Shown: one piece after another, positions 28,617-35,444 of the stretch | Numbering within the stretch: the stretch's first letter is position 1 | Layout: every line of letters begins with the position of its first letter | Source of the DNA: Taishania sp. | GTDB lineage: Bacteria > Bacteroidota > Bacteroidia > Flavobacteriales_D > Crocinitomicaceae | NCBI GenBank assembly: GCA_030150045.1 | Contig: JASLGM010000033.1 | Span: forward strand, 1-64,000 | Length of the DNA stretch: 64,000 nucleotides | Reading direction: 5' to 3' | The notes under the pieces: generated by a model | Database searches by the model: none | What the model saw: only the letters and a program-made list of their open reading frames with translations | Told to the model about the DNA's origin: nothing | Translations under genes and position numbers: made by a program

Positions 28617-28845
28617 GTTATATTGTGGGTTTCTGCATTTTAACAAAAATAAAAAAATTAAGCTTCAAGCAGACATGTATTCAATGGACTTATCACGACC
28701 ACGCTGTTAATAAGCCATTTAAGGGCAATTGGTTGATTATTAATATGGTGGGGAACCAAATTTATGGTTACAAGCCGTCGCTTTTTTCTCATCTCAGGAA
28801 AGCTAATTTGGTTACAAACGACTAAATGTCAACACAATACACCAT

Positions 28846-28990
28846 CAGCCCGGGCGGAATGTGATAGCTAAAAGAAGTAGAAACCGAGTGAACGCTATTT
28901 AAGCAATGCGACCAAAGGAAGCGTGTGCGAAAAAGCGAGTGAACCGGTTTTCTACAATTTTACTAAAACAAGTAGACCGAAAAGGCTGCC
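28846..28990 (+). repeat. E1 structured intergenic repeat, copy C (solitary)
   Basis: 145 nt from CAGCCCGGGCGG to GGCTGCC. P1 CAGCC/GGCTG. P2 GTAGAAA-CCG (28877-28886) with CGG-TTTT-CTAC (28945-28955). The core GCGACCAAAGGAAGC is intact. No E2 element accompanies it. It fills much of the 397-nt gene-free stretch between parE and rnz; the remaining 230 nt near parE hold one weak ORF that I reject. Confidence 0.85.
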
Positions 28991-29013
28991 TAATTATTTA
29001 TAAAAAAAATGAT

Positions 29014-29928
29014 TTATTTGATCCAAATCTTGGTTCCATCTTTAACATAAACGGTATTTTCAAACACTGCTTTAGCTTCTTGGACATGCGTTTCCGTATC
29101 TGGATAACGCGCACTCAAATGCCCTAAATACAAGGATTTAACCGCTGCCAAATGCGCTATTCTCGCTGCTTGTTCCGCTGTTGAATGCATGGTATTTTTC
29201 GCATTTTCCTTATGCTGATTGGTGAATGTTGCTTCGTGGTACAATGCGGTAACCCCTTGAATATGTGGTAAAATCGCTTCGTAGTAAGCTGTATCGGAGC
29301 AATACGCATAACTAAGGATCGGCTTCTTGGCAAAAGTAAGCTCATCAGCCTGAAAAAGTTTACCATTTTCTGTTATCACATCTTGCCCTGCCTTAAGTTT
29401 ATGAAGATATTCCAACTTCATTTCGGGGATATCCATTACGCCAGGAATAAGATTTCTAGCACGCTGTTTTTCAACGATTTTATACCCATTTGTTGGTACT
29501 TTATGCTTGAGAGGAAAGGTATGAATTTGGATGGCATTATCCTCAAAAATAATCCCTGTTTCTTTCCCTGTTAACTCTGTAAATTCGATATCAAAATCAA
29601 GTTTACTTCCATCGATTTCAAGCTGCATAATCAAGACTTCTTTCAATCCTTTGGGTGCGAAAATTTTTAATTTTGCATTTCTTCCCAACAATCTCATCGT
29701 GGAAATGAGTCCCACTAAGCCATAAAAATGATCTCCATGGAGGTGAGAAACAAGAATGATGTCCAGATTTTGCATCCGAACGCCGAATTTTCTCATTTGC
29801 AATTGGGTTGCTTCCCCGCAATCGATGAGAATATGTCTGTTTTGGCAAGTAACGAATTGTGCGCTCGTATTACGCGAATTGGTAGGAATTGCTGCGCTAC
29901 TTCCTAGAATAGTAACCTCAAATTTCAC
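29014..29928 (-). CDS. rnz: ribonuclease Z
   Basis: 304 residues. The metallo-beta-lactamase fold zinc motif HLHGDH is at 62-67, the N-terminal LGSSAAIPT.SRNTSA is typical, and downstream ligands lie in SDTAYYE and the final GHLSARY histidine. The exosite segment is present. It cleaves tRNA precursors 3' of the discriminator base. It starts right after the STAS gene stop (adjacent bases), so the two are cotranscribed at the end of the pyrR-pyrB unit. Confidence 0.93.
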   Translation of the reverse strand: MKFEVTILGSSAAIPTNSRNTSAQFVTCQNRHILIDCGEATQLQMRKFGVRMQNLDIILVSHLHGDHFYGLVGLISTMRLLGRNAKLKIFAPKGLKEVLIMQLEIDGSKLDFDIEFTELTGKETGIIFEDNAIQIHTFPLKHKVPTNGYKIVEKQRARNLIPGVMDIPEMKLEYLHKLKAGQDVITENGKLFQADELTFAKKPILSYAYCSDTAYYEAILPHIQGVTALYHEATFTNQHKENAKNTMHSTAEQAARIAHLAAVKSLYLGHLSARYPDTETHVQEAKAVFENTVYVKDGTKIWIK

Positions 29929-30264
29929 TTATAATAGAGCTTTTGCTTCTTGCAGATTTTCCTGAATGCTAAATACTTTGTCTAATTGCGCGATTTGTAT
30001 CATTTTCAAAACCAATGGTGAAAGTCCGCACAGAATAAATTTACCGTTTGCTTCCTTACACATTCTATTTCCGCTAAGAATAGCGCTCAACCCCGTTGAA
30101 TCACAATACTTTGTAGAGGACAAATCAAGCACTATTGAATGCACAGCATTTTTGTTCAAAACAATTAATTCTGCTTTGAGGTCTTGTGCATTTGAAGCGT
30201 CCAACTTTTCAACTAAAGTTTTCACGACTGCCGTATCACGTTGTTGTGTTGTTTCAAATTTCAT
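29929..30264 (-). CDS. STAS domain protein (anti-anti-sigma factor type)
   Basis: 111 residues from ATG 30264; the longer ORF to 30333 overlaps pyrB and adds unlike sequence. A single STAS domain with the phosphorylatable serine in KYCDSTGLSAIL and a LVLDLS-like strand before it. Such proteins bind anti-sigma or GHKL kinases and switch partners when dephosphorylated. No partner kinase is adjacent; the SiaB-like GHKL protein at 47.1-47.7 kb is a conceivable partner (speculative). It sits between pyrB (32-nt gap) and rnz. Confidence 0.85.
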   Translation of the reverse strand: MKFETTQQRDTAVVKTLVEKLDASNAQDLKAELIVLNKNAVHSIVLDLSSTKYCDSTGLSAILSGNRMCKEANGKFILCGLSPLVLKMIQIAQLDKVFSIQENLQEAKALL

Positions 30265-30296
30265 ACCCTTGATTTGTTCAAAAATAGCAATAATTC

Positions 30297-31226
30297 TTAA
30301 CGTTCGATTTTTGAAGCTAATAAATATATACAAGCCATGCGCACAGCAACACCATTTTCCACCTGTTGTAGAATGATGGATTGCTTAGAATCTGCCACAT
30401 CACTAGTTATTTCCACACCTCGATTTATAGGCCCGGGGTGCATCACAACAATTTCCTTTTCTAAAGAATTTAATAGTTCTTTTGTCAATCCGAATTGCAT
30501 GGAGTATTCACGTAATGAAGGAAAGAACTTAATATCTTGTCGTTCTAATTGGATGCGTAACATATTTGCTACGTCACACCATTCTAAAGCTTTTCTAAGA
30601 TTGTGTTCTACTTTAACTCCTAATTCGTGAATGTATTTAGGAATCAGCGTAGTTGGTCCACAAACCATTACTTCGGCGCCTAATTTTTGCAGGCAATATA
30701 TATTTGAAAGTGCTACCCGAGAATGTAGGATATCTCCAACTATCACCACTTTTTTACCCTTTACTGTCCCTAGTTTTTCACGAATAGAATAGGCATCTAA
30801 AAGAGCTTGTGTTGGGTGTTCATGTGTTCCATCACCTGCATTTACGATACGTGCATTAACGCGTTCGGACAAAAATTTTGCTGCTCCTGGATTAGGATGT
30901 CTCATAACGACTAGATCCACTTTCATGGACAAGATGTTATTTACTGTATCCACTAATGTCTCTCCTTTTTTCACGGAGCTAGAAGCTGCACTAAAATTGA
31001 CAACATCAGCTGAAAGTCTTTTTTCTGCCAATTCGAATGAAAGGCGTGTTCTTGTAGAATTTTCAAAAAACAGGTTTGCGATAGTGATATCTCTCAGTGA
31101 AGGCACTTTTTTGATAGGCCTATTGATCACTTGTTTGAAAGAATCTGCTGTTTTTAAAATCAATTCGATATCTTCTGTCGTAAGATCACGAATTCCGATG
31201 ATATGATCAACACTTAAATTATTCAT
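30297..31226 (-). CDS. pyrB: aspartate carbamoyltransferase catalytic subunit
   Basis: 309 residues. The carbamoyl-phosphate loop FFENSTRTRLSFE is near residue 55, the SSSVKKGE flexible loop (80s loop) follows, HPTQALLD is the substrate-binding HPxQ, and HPGPINRGVE is the Asp-binding 240s loop. It catalyses the first committed step of pyrimidine synthesis. Its start overlaps the pyrR stop by 8 nt. No regulatory subunit PyrI is adjacent, consistent with control through PyrR. Confidence 0.95.
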   Translation of the reverse strand: MNNLSVDHIIGIRDLTTEDIELILKTADSFKQVINRPIKKVPSLRDITIANLFFENSTRTRLSFELAEKRLSADVVNFSAASSSVKKGETLVDTVNNILSMKVDLVVMRHPNPGAAKFLSERVNARIVNAGDGTHEHPTQALLDAYSIREKLGTVKGKKVVIVGDILHSRVALSNIYCLQKLGAEVMVCGPTTLIPKYIHELGVKVEHNLRKALEWCDVANMLRIQLERQDIKFFPSLREYSMQFGLTKELLNSLEKEIVVMHPGPINRGVEITSDVADSKQSIILQQVENGVAVRMACIYLLASKIER

Positions 31227-31770
31227 TCGTTTCTGGTGTAAACAGTATTACTTTATCTTCTCCTTCAATTTCTTTCCACTCTACTGACACTCTTTCTGAG
31301 CTCAAGGTATCCACTGATTGTCCTATGTAATCAGGCTGAATAGGTAGATCTCTATTAAACCTTCTATCAATCAAAGTCAACAATTCTACTTTTGAGGGTC
31401 TTCCGTATGCCAACAAAGCATCTAAACCAGCGCGTATGGTTCTTCCTGTAAACAGCACATCATCTACGAGGACAATTTTTTTATTCTCTATGGAAAAATC
31501 GATGTTTGTAACACTAGGAATAAGTGGTTTTTCTCTTCTTCTGAAGTCATCCCTATAAAAAGTAATGTCTAGCGACCCGCAGATAACTTCTTTATTAAGA
31601 ATTACTTCCAACTCTTGTTTCAATCGTTTTACGACATTAATCCCTCTTGGTTGTAAACCAATCAATACGGTATCGTTAAAATCGTTATGAGACTCAATGA
31701 GTTGATGACAAAGCCTTTTTAGGGTCAATTCAAAATGGCGTTTGTTCAGTATGACTTGCTCTTCCATCAT
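31219..31770 (-). CDS. pyrR: PyrR: pyr regulator / uracil phosphoribosyltransferase
   Basis: 183 residues. The type I phosphoribosyltransferase PRPP loop VLVDDVLFTGRTIRAGLDAL is at about 98-117; the N-terminal RxR-containing and C-terminal SVEWKE segments match PyrR. In Gram-positives PyrR binds pyr mRNA to promote attenuation. Here a TACCTTTG -7-like box lies at 31780-31773, directly before the ATG, leaving almost no leader for an attenuator upstream of pyrR itself, so any RNA control must act elsewhere (inference). Overlaps pyrB by 8 nt. Confidence 0.9.
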   Translation of the reverse strand: MMEEQVILNKRHFELTLKRLCHQLIESHNDFNDTVLIGLQPRGINVVKRLKQELEVILNKEVICGSLDITFYRDDFRRREKPLIPSVTNIDFSIENKKIVLVDDVLFTGRTIRAGLDALLAYGRPSKVELLTLIDRRFNRDLPIQPDYIGQSVDTLSSERVSVEWKEIEGEDKVILFTPETNE

Positions 31771-31826
31771 TACAAAGGTAAGGATTTGTATAAGAATATG
31801 ATTTGTTCTTGTAGAAAAAAAACGAT

Positions 31827-32171
31827 TTAGCCTCCCTTTCTTTTCACTTGAAAACCGTCAGCTTGTAATAGTGACATGATTTTATCTCTAAAATCTCCTT
31901 GAATTAGAATTTCAGCGTCTTTTGCACTACCACCTACGCCACATTTTGACTTAATGGTTTTCCCTAATTCTTTTAAATCGTCTTCTGTACCAATGAAACC
32001 TTCAATTAGCGTTACAACTTTTCCTCCTCTTGCTTTTTTATCAAGAGAAACATATAATTTTTGTTGTTTATTTGGAAGTGTCTCCACTTCTTCTTGCTCA
32101 TCGTACTCGTATCCGAAATCAGGATTCGTAGAGAATACAACGTTCACCCTTTCTTTTTTACTTTTTGCCAT
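31827..32171 (-). CDS. SUI1/eIF1-like translation factor (YciH family)
   Basis: 114 residues. An N-terminal basic and acidic stretch precedes a SUI1 domain: KKARGGKVVTLIEGF, KTIKSKCGVGGSAKD and EILIQGDFRDKI match the ribosome-binding beta-sheet of eIF1 and YciH. In bacteria the protein can improve start-codon discrimination, but it is dispensable where tested. Its ATG shares one base with the upstream GDPD stop (TAATG), so it is coupled to that gene. Confidence 0.88.
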   Translation of the reverse strand: MAKSKKERVNVVFSTNPDFGYEYDEQEEVETLPNKQQKLYVSLDKKARGGKVVTLIEGFIGTEDDLKELGKTIKSKCGVGGSAKDAEILIQGDFRDKIMSLLQADGFQVKRKGG

Positions 32172-32989
32172 TATCCTTTTTCTATTATTGCTGCTTTGAT
32201 ATCGTCGACCAACAAGTAATTCGGTTGTTTTGCGAAAGCCTTACGGATCATTATTGGAGAACGGATATCAAAAAGCGCTATTTGATAACTATTATTTTTT
32301 ATTTTTTGCACTAAATCAGCAGAAGCCAATTCATTTCTAAGCATCACACCTTCGAATGGCACTTCATCCGCTAAAAATCGTAAAGCTTCTTCTTCTGTTG
32401 AGCAGGAAAAAAAGACTCTCAATCCTTTTGCTTGCATTCGTTTTCCAAAATCAATATCTTGTGTCACAAAAAAATTAACGTAATAAGGATTATCTATTCT
32501 GTAATCCACTAGTTTTTGTAGAAACAAAGCCGTATCAACCAAACTATTCGTCGTTTCATTATACAATTTAATGTCTAAAAAGTAGGTTTTATAGAAAGAC
32601 ATCAAAGGCTTGATTTCAGACAAACGCATGAGCTTCTCTCGATGAACTGACGTATATCTTGCTTGACTCAATTCCTCTGAAACATATTCATTCAGTGCCT
32701 TTTTTTTGAGCGTTGTTCGTTTCATATTGAAATCATGAAACAACCATAATTCTCCATCTTTTGACATCTGTACATCCATTTCAAAACCGTTGCATCGGTA
32801 TGTGTTTTTTGCCAATTCAAAGGCTTCCTTCGTATTATCTGTATACACATTTGTAGGAATCGTCAATCCGTTTCCGCCATGTCCGATGACATCCACTAAC
32901 CGATTCCTTTCTTTATCCACGTCTTTTTGACATGAAGAAATAACAAAAATCAAGGTTAACATGGAAAAGAAAACTAGTTTAAAACGCAT
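32171..32989 (-). CDS. glycerophosphodiester phosphodiesterase family lipoprotein
   Basis: 272 residues. Lipoprotein signal peptide with lipobox FVISSC (Cys20). The GDPD barrel carries GHGGNG instead of the usual HRG, then NGFEMDVQMSKDG (the ExD metal ligands) and LFHDFNMKRTT (HD), so the His, Glu, Asp and second His are kept but the conserved Arg after the first His is Gly. That substitution is common in one Bacteroidota subfamily as far as I recall, so activity is plausible but substrate uncertain. Its start overlaps the OMP gene stop by 11 nt. Confidence 0.8.
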   Translation of the reverse strand: MRFKLVFFSMLTLIFVISSCQKDVDKERNRLVDVIGHGGNGLTIPTNVYTDNTKEAFELAKNTYRCNGFEMDVQMSKDGELWLFHDFNMKRTTLKKKALNEYVSEELSQARYTSVHREKLMRLSEIKPLMSFYKTYFLDIKLYNETTNSLVDTALFLQKLVDYRIDNPYYVNFFVTQDIDFGKRMQAKGLRVFFSCSTEEEALRFLADEVPFEGVMLRNELASADLVQKIKNNSYQIALFDIRSPIMIRKAFAKQPNYLLVDDIKAAIIEKG

Positions 32990-33545
32990 ATCTCACAGAA
33001 ATTTCGGCTGAGTAATTTAGGGTAAAATCCACTTTTGTTGGTTCATCGCCTTTTACATTATAATTTTGCATTTGCCATGAAGGTCCGATCAGGGTTCGCA
33101 TTCCTACTTTTAGTTTTCCGCCAAAATAGAATTGAGGTCCAAAAAACAAATCATGGTATGCTACTTTTGCCCCACCATGCACCCCTTTCACTCCTTTAAT
33201 ATAAGCATATTGGGAAAAAGAATAGTACAAAGTTGGTCCGAGCATCCATTTTTCATTCTTTAGAAAATCGTAAGATAAACCTACGTAAGCTTGAGGGAAA
33301 AATCTATTTTGGAAAGCTGTTTTCACAATTCCATATCCGAAACCGGCTCTAGCTTCGACAGCTGAAAACCGATGAACATATCCTATTTGATGAAATTTAT
33401 CGAACCTGGAAAGCGTCACTTGCATTTCAATACCAGGTTGTGCTTTCACTTCTGAGATACACAGAAAAGAAAACAATAGAAAGAATAATATAACGTATTT
33501 TGAAAGAAAGAATTTCAAACCAATTGTATTTAAACAAAAATACAA
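32979..33545 (-). CDS. secreted beta-barrel-like outer-membrane protein
   Basis: About 188 residues. Only TTG starts are available: 33545, or 33518, which gives a cleaner signal peptide beginning KFFLSKYVILFF and ending VKAQ. The mature part is a run of alternating hydrophobic/aromatic strands (YVGLSYDFL, LYYSFSQYAYI, FFGPQFYFGGKL) and ends in RYAF with a terminal Phe, like small outer-membrane beta barrels. No specific family recognised. It starts 6 nt after the Cys-rich ORF and overlaps the GDPD gene by 11 nt. Confidence 0.65.
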   Translation of the reverse strand: MYFCLNTIGLKFFLSKYVILFFLLFSFLCISEVKAQPGIEMQVTLSRFDKFHQIGYVHRFSAVEARAGFGYGIVKTAFQNRFFPQAYVGLSYDFLKNEKWMLGPTLYYSFSQYAYIKGVKGVHGGAKVAYHDLFFGPQFYFGGKLKVGMRTLIGPSWQMQNYNVKGDEPTKVDFTLNYSAEISVRYAF

Positions 33546-33551
33546 CTAAAA

Positions 33552-33698
33552 CTATAATTTCGGGCATTTTTTACAATGGACACCCTTTTTCTTATATTTT
33601 TTACAACATTCTTTTTTCTTGTCACACGAACAATTTAAGCAACTCAAATTCAAGTCTTTAATTTGACTTTCTTGTTGATTGATTTCAGGTAACTTCAT
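33552..33698 (-). CDS. small Cys-rich cytoplasmic protein
   Basis: 48 codons: starts MKLPEINQQESQ, then seven cysteines in the pattern CxxCxC (20,23,25), CC (31,32), CxxC (42,45) within a Lys-rich context (DKKKECCKKYKKKG). It looks like a small metal-binding (Zn or Cu) protein. It sits directly downstream of a TTTG-N21-TATTTTTG promoter and 6 nt before the OMP gene, so it appears to be the first gene of the OMP-GDPD-SUI1 operon. Family not recognised; too short for ordinary gene callers. Confidence 0.6.
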   Translation of the reverse strand: MKLPEINQQESQIKDLNLSCLNCSCDKKKECCKKYKKKGVHCKKCPKL

Positions 33699-33720
33699 CT
33701 CTATTTAGAATAATTCCAAA

Positions 33721-33753
33721 CAAAAATAATCAATTATTTAGATTAATTCCAAA
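33721..33753 (-). promoter_or_regulatory. promoter of the Cys-rich ORF/OMP/GDPD/SUI1 operon
   Basis: Minus strand TTTG (33753-33750), 21-nt spacer, TATTTTTG (33728-33721). The expected start site is some 15 nt upstream of ATG 33698. Confidence 0.65.
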
Positions 33754-33897
33754 GAATAAAAAAAAAGATTCTGAAGGGAAAAATCTTCAGTAAAATTTAA
33801 CAAATATTCCAAAAAATCATTTTCCCATATCGAGGATATTCACTAATTTAATTCTTTTAAATAAACCTATTTAGGAAGCCCAATAAAACACATTTTT

Positions 33898-34473
33898 ATG
33901 CAAAAAAAACCTTTTATATTTCTAATGTTTGCAGGATTATTTTTCGCAGCATGTACATCAGATCACACAAAAAACGAAGAGGAACAAGTTATTGAAATCA
34001 ATGAAAACCTGGCCTCTACTTCTGTAACTAATGATAAAGGTGAGCAGTTAGACATGGCTTTTGACAAGGTTAAAGGGTCGGTTGAAGTAACCTTTAATGG
34101 GGAAAAAGTAGTTTTATACAGTCAGCGTGCAGCATCGGGGATTTGGTACACTATTGACGGTTACGAATTAAGAGGAAAAGGTCAAGAGGTTACTTTCTGG
34201 AAAGATGACGTGGTGATTTTCACCAATGCGGACGAGCTGTACCATCACATTTTGTTTAACAGCAAAGGCGAGGAAATGCTAGTTGACATTAATAACACCA
34301 AAGAAGTTGCGACAGTAACATGGCAAGGTCAAACGATTGCACTCAAACAAAAAGTAGCTGCTTCGGGAGTTTGGTATGCGGATGAGCATTATGAATTGCG
34401 CGGAAAAGGAAATGCGTTGGAATTATCAAAAGACGGCGTATCTCTCTTTAAAGCTGTAGAGGAAAAGAAGTAG
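33898..34473 (+). CDS. lipoprotein with two MliC-like domains
   Basis: 191 residues. Signal peptide with lipobox FFAAC (Cys at about 19). Two tandem units of about 70 residues each contain the MliC (C-type lysozyme inhibitor) pattern: a V-x-F/W-x-G strand, AASGxWY and YELRGKGxxxxxxKD (about 76-113 and 146-182). The critical Ser of the SGxxY-like loop is present in both. It should sit in the outer membrane and could protect against host or predator lysozyme. The tandem layout is unusual; most MliC proteins have one domain. Confidence 0.75.
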   Translation: MQKKPFIFLMFAGLFFAACTSDHTKNEEEQVIEINENLASTSVTNDKGEQLDMAFDKVKGSVEVTFNGEKVVLYSQRAASGIWYTIDGYELRGKGQEVTFWKDDVVIFTNADELYHHILFNSKGEEMLVDINNTKEVATVTWQGQTIALKQKVAASGVWYADEHYELRGKGNALELSKDGVSLFKAVEEKK

Positions 34474-34509
34474 TGTTTATTATCGATGGATGAAGTTGGA
34501 GGAGCTTTT

Positions 34510-34654
34510 GGCAGCCTAAATCGTCATTCGCATTATAGTAAACTCCTGGAAACGGGTTCACAAGCTACTTACAACGTGCTTCCTTAAGGTCGCAGTGGTA
34601 AGTTAGCGTTTACGCGTTTCCAGTTCTTTTAGCTATCAAGCTACTTCCGGGCTT
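34510..34654 (-). repeat. E1 structured intergenic repeat, copy D
   Basis: About 145 nt, minus orientation, slightly degenerate: the GGTCTAC block reads CGTCATTCG and the end is CCGGGCTT. P2 CTGGAAACG (34546-34554) with CGTTTCCAG (34615-34623), a perfect 9-bp helix. P3 ACTTAC with GTAAGT. Core GCTTCCTTAAGGTCGCA. It follows the MliC lipoprotein gene. Confidence 0.8.
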
Positions 34655-34672
34655 AATATTTTTTCAACGATT

Positions 34673-34897
34673 ATGTCTATTATTATCTCGAATCTTATTT
34701 TTCATGGAATTGGTCGTTTATACCTGTTTCTTAGATATCGTTCCCAACCATTAAGGGTTGAAATACTAAATAAACACAACAACGAATACGCACTTGTTGG
34801 TCGATTTTTTGTCATAAATCTGCTACTCATATTATTCGGTATATCTATTCTCCTTATTCTTCTCGCTACAATTTCATCTCCTTTTATCAAAAAATAA
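34673..34897 (+). CDS. small membrane protein between E1 and E2 elements
   Basis: 74 codons. N-terminal FHGIGRLYLFLRYRS segment, a polar middle (LRVEILNKHNNEYALVGRFFV) and a strongly hydrophobic C-terminal helix (about 46-68) ending in KK. The reading looks like genuine protein rather than a shadow ORF and resembles small hypothetical membrane proteins of Flavobacteriales. It is enclosed by structured repeats E1-D and E2-D, so it could be cargo between them or an ordinary small gene. Family not assigned. Confidence 0.5.
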   Translation: MSIIISNLIFHGIGRLYLFLRYRSQPLRVEILNKHNNEYALVGRFFVINLLLILFGISILLILLATISSPFIKK

Positions 34898-34927
34898 TGT
34901 GGACGATCATCTTTCTAAAAACGGATC

Positions 34928-35041
34928 CGCGTTAAGGATAGTAGTGGTTAGCCCACAGTCCCTTAAGTTTACTTAGGGACGAGGACTATGAACGAATAGC
35001 CTGACCTTTCGCACATGAAATGATGCGAAAAGGGAACGCCC
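34928..35041 (+). repeat. E2 structured intergenic repeat, copy D
   Basis: Outer helix GCGTT (34929-34933) with AACGC (35035-35039). The central variable hairpin is GTCCCTTAAG/CTTAGGGAC and the terminal hairpin CCTTTCGCA/TGCGAAAAGG. Invariant AACGAATAGCCTG block kept. The GGCATCC block is altered to GGTTAGCC. Confidence 0.8.
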
Positions 35042-35107
35042 AAATTCTTTACAATCACCATTTATTTTTCAAAACATTCGAATGCTATTACCGTGTTTTT
35101 TTTGCAT

Positions 35108-35145
35108 AAAAAAACCCCAAATCAATCACTTAATCTGGGGTTTTA
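35108..35145 (-). terminator. intrinsic terminator after uvrB-DUF3817
   Basis: Minus strand AAAACCCCAGATTAA pairs with TTGATTTGGGGTTTT around a 4-nt loop and continues into T. It is 17 nt after the DUF3817 stop. Confidence 0.85.
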
Positions 35146-35162
35146 TCTCGTCTTAAAACCGA

Positions 35163-35444
35163 TTAATTTTGGTTGTCTTGCAAGTATTTTTTCTCCACCC
35201 AAAATGTTGCTCCTGGAATTATGGACGCGATTCCGATAATCAATGTTTTACCGATACTCCATTTATATTTAGCGAAACAAAGTACGGTCATTACCACATA
35301 AGCAAAGAACAAAAGCGCGTGAATATATCCCACAATTTTATTCGGCATCATGATATCCCAACCATATTTCAAGGGCATAGTAACCGCAAAAGCCAAGTAT
35401 GAAATTCCTTCTGCAATGGCAACTTTTCTAAAGTTTTCTAACAT
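35163..35444 (-). CDS. DUF3817 family membrane protein
   Basis: 93 residues with three hydrophobic segments. The sequence begins VAIAEGISYL and has GYIHALLFFAYV and PGATFWVEKK, typical of DUF3817. The family is small, widespread in Actinobacteria and Bacteroidota, and uncharacterised. It begins on the base after the uvrB stop codon, so it is cotranscribed, with the terminator following. Confidence 0.85.
   Translation of the reverse strand: MLENFRKVAIAEGISYLAFAVTMPLKYGWDIMMPNKIVGYIHALLFFAYVVMTVLCFAKYKWSIGKTLIIGIASIIPGATFWVEKKYLQDNQN

Noticed and set aside
28625..28825. 66-codon + strand ORF between parE and E1-C, reading KQTCIQWTYHDHAVNKPF and YKPSLFSHLRKANL
   Set aside because: It looks mildly protein-like and might be a gene remnant, but it has only a GTG start that overlaps the parE promoter region, no promoter of its own and no family I know.
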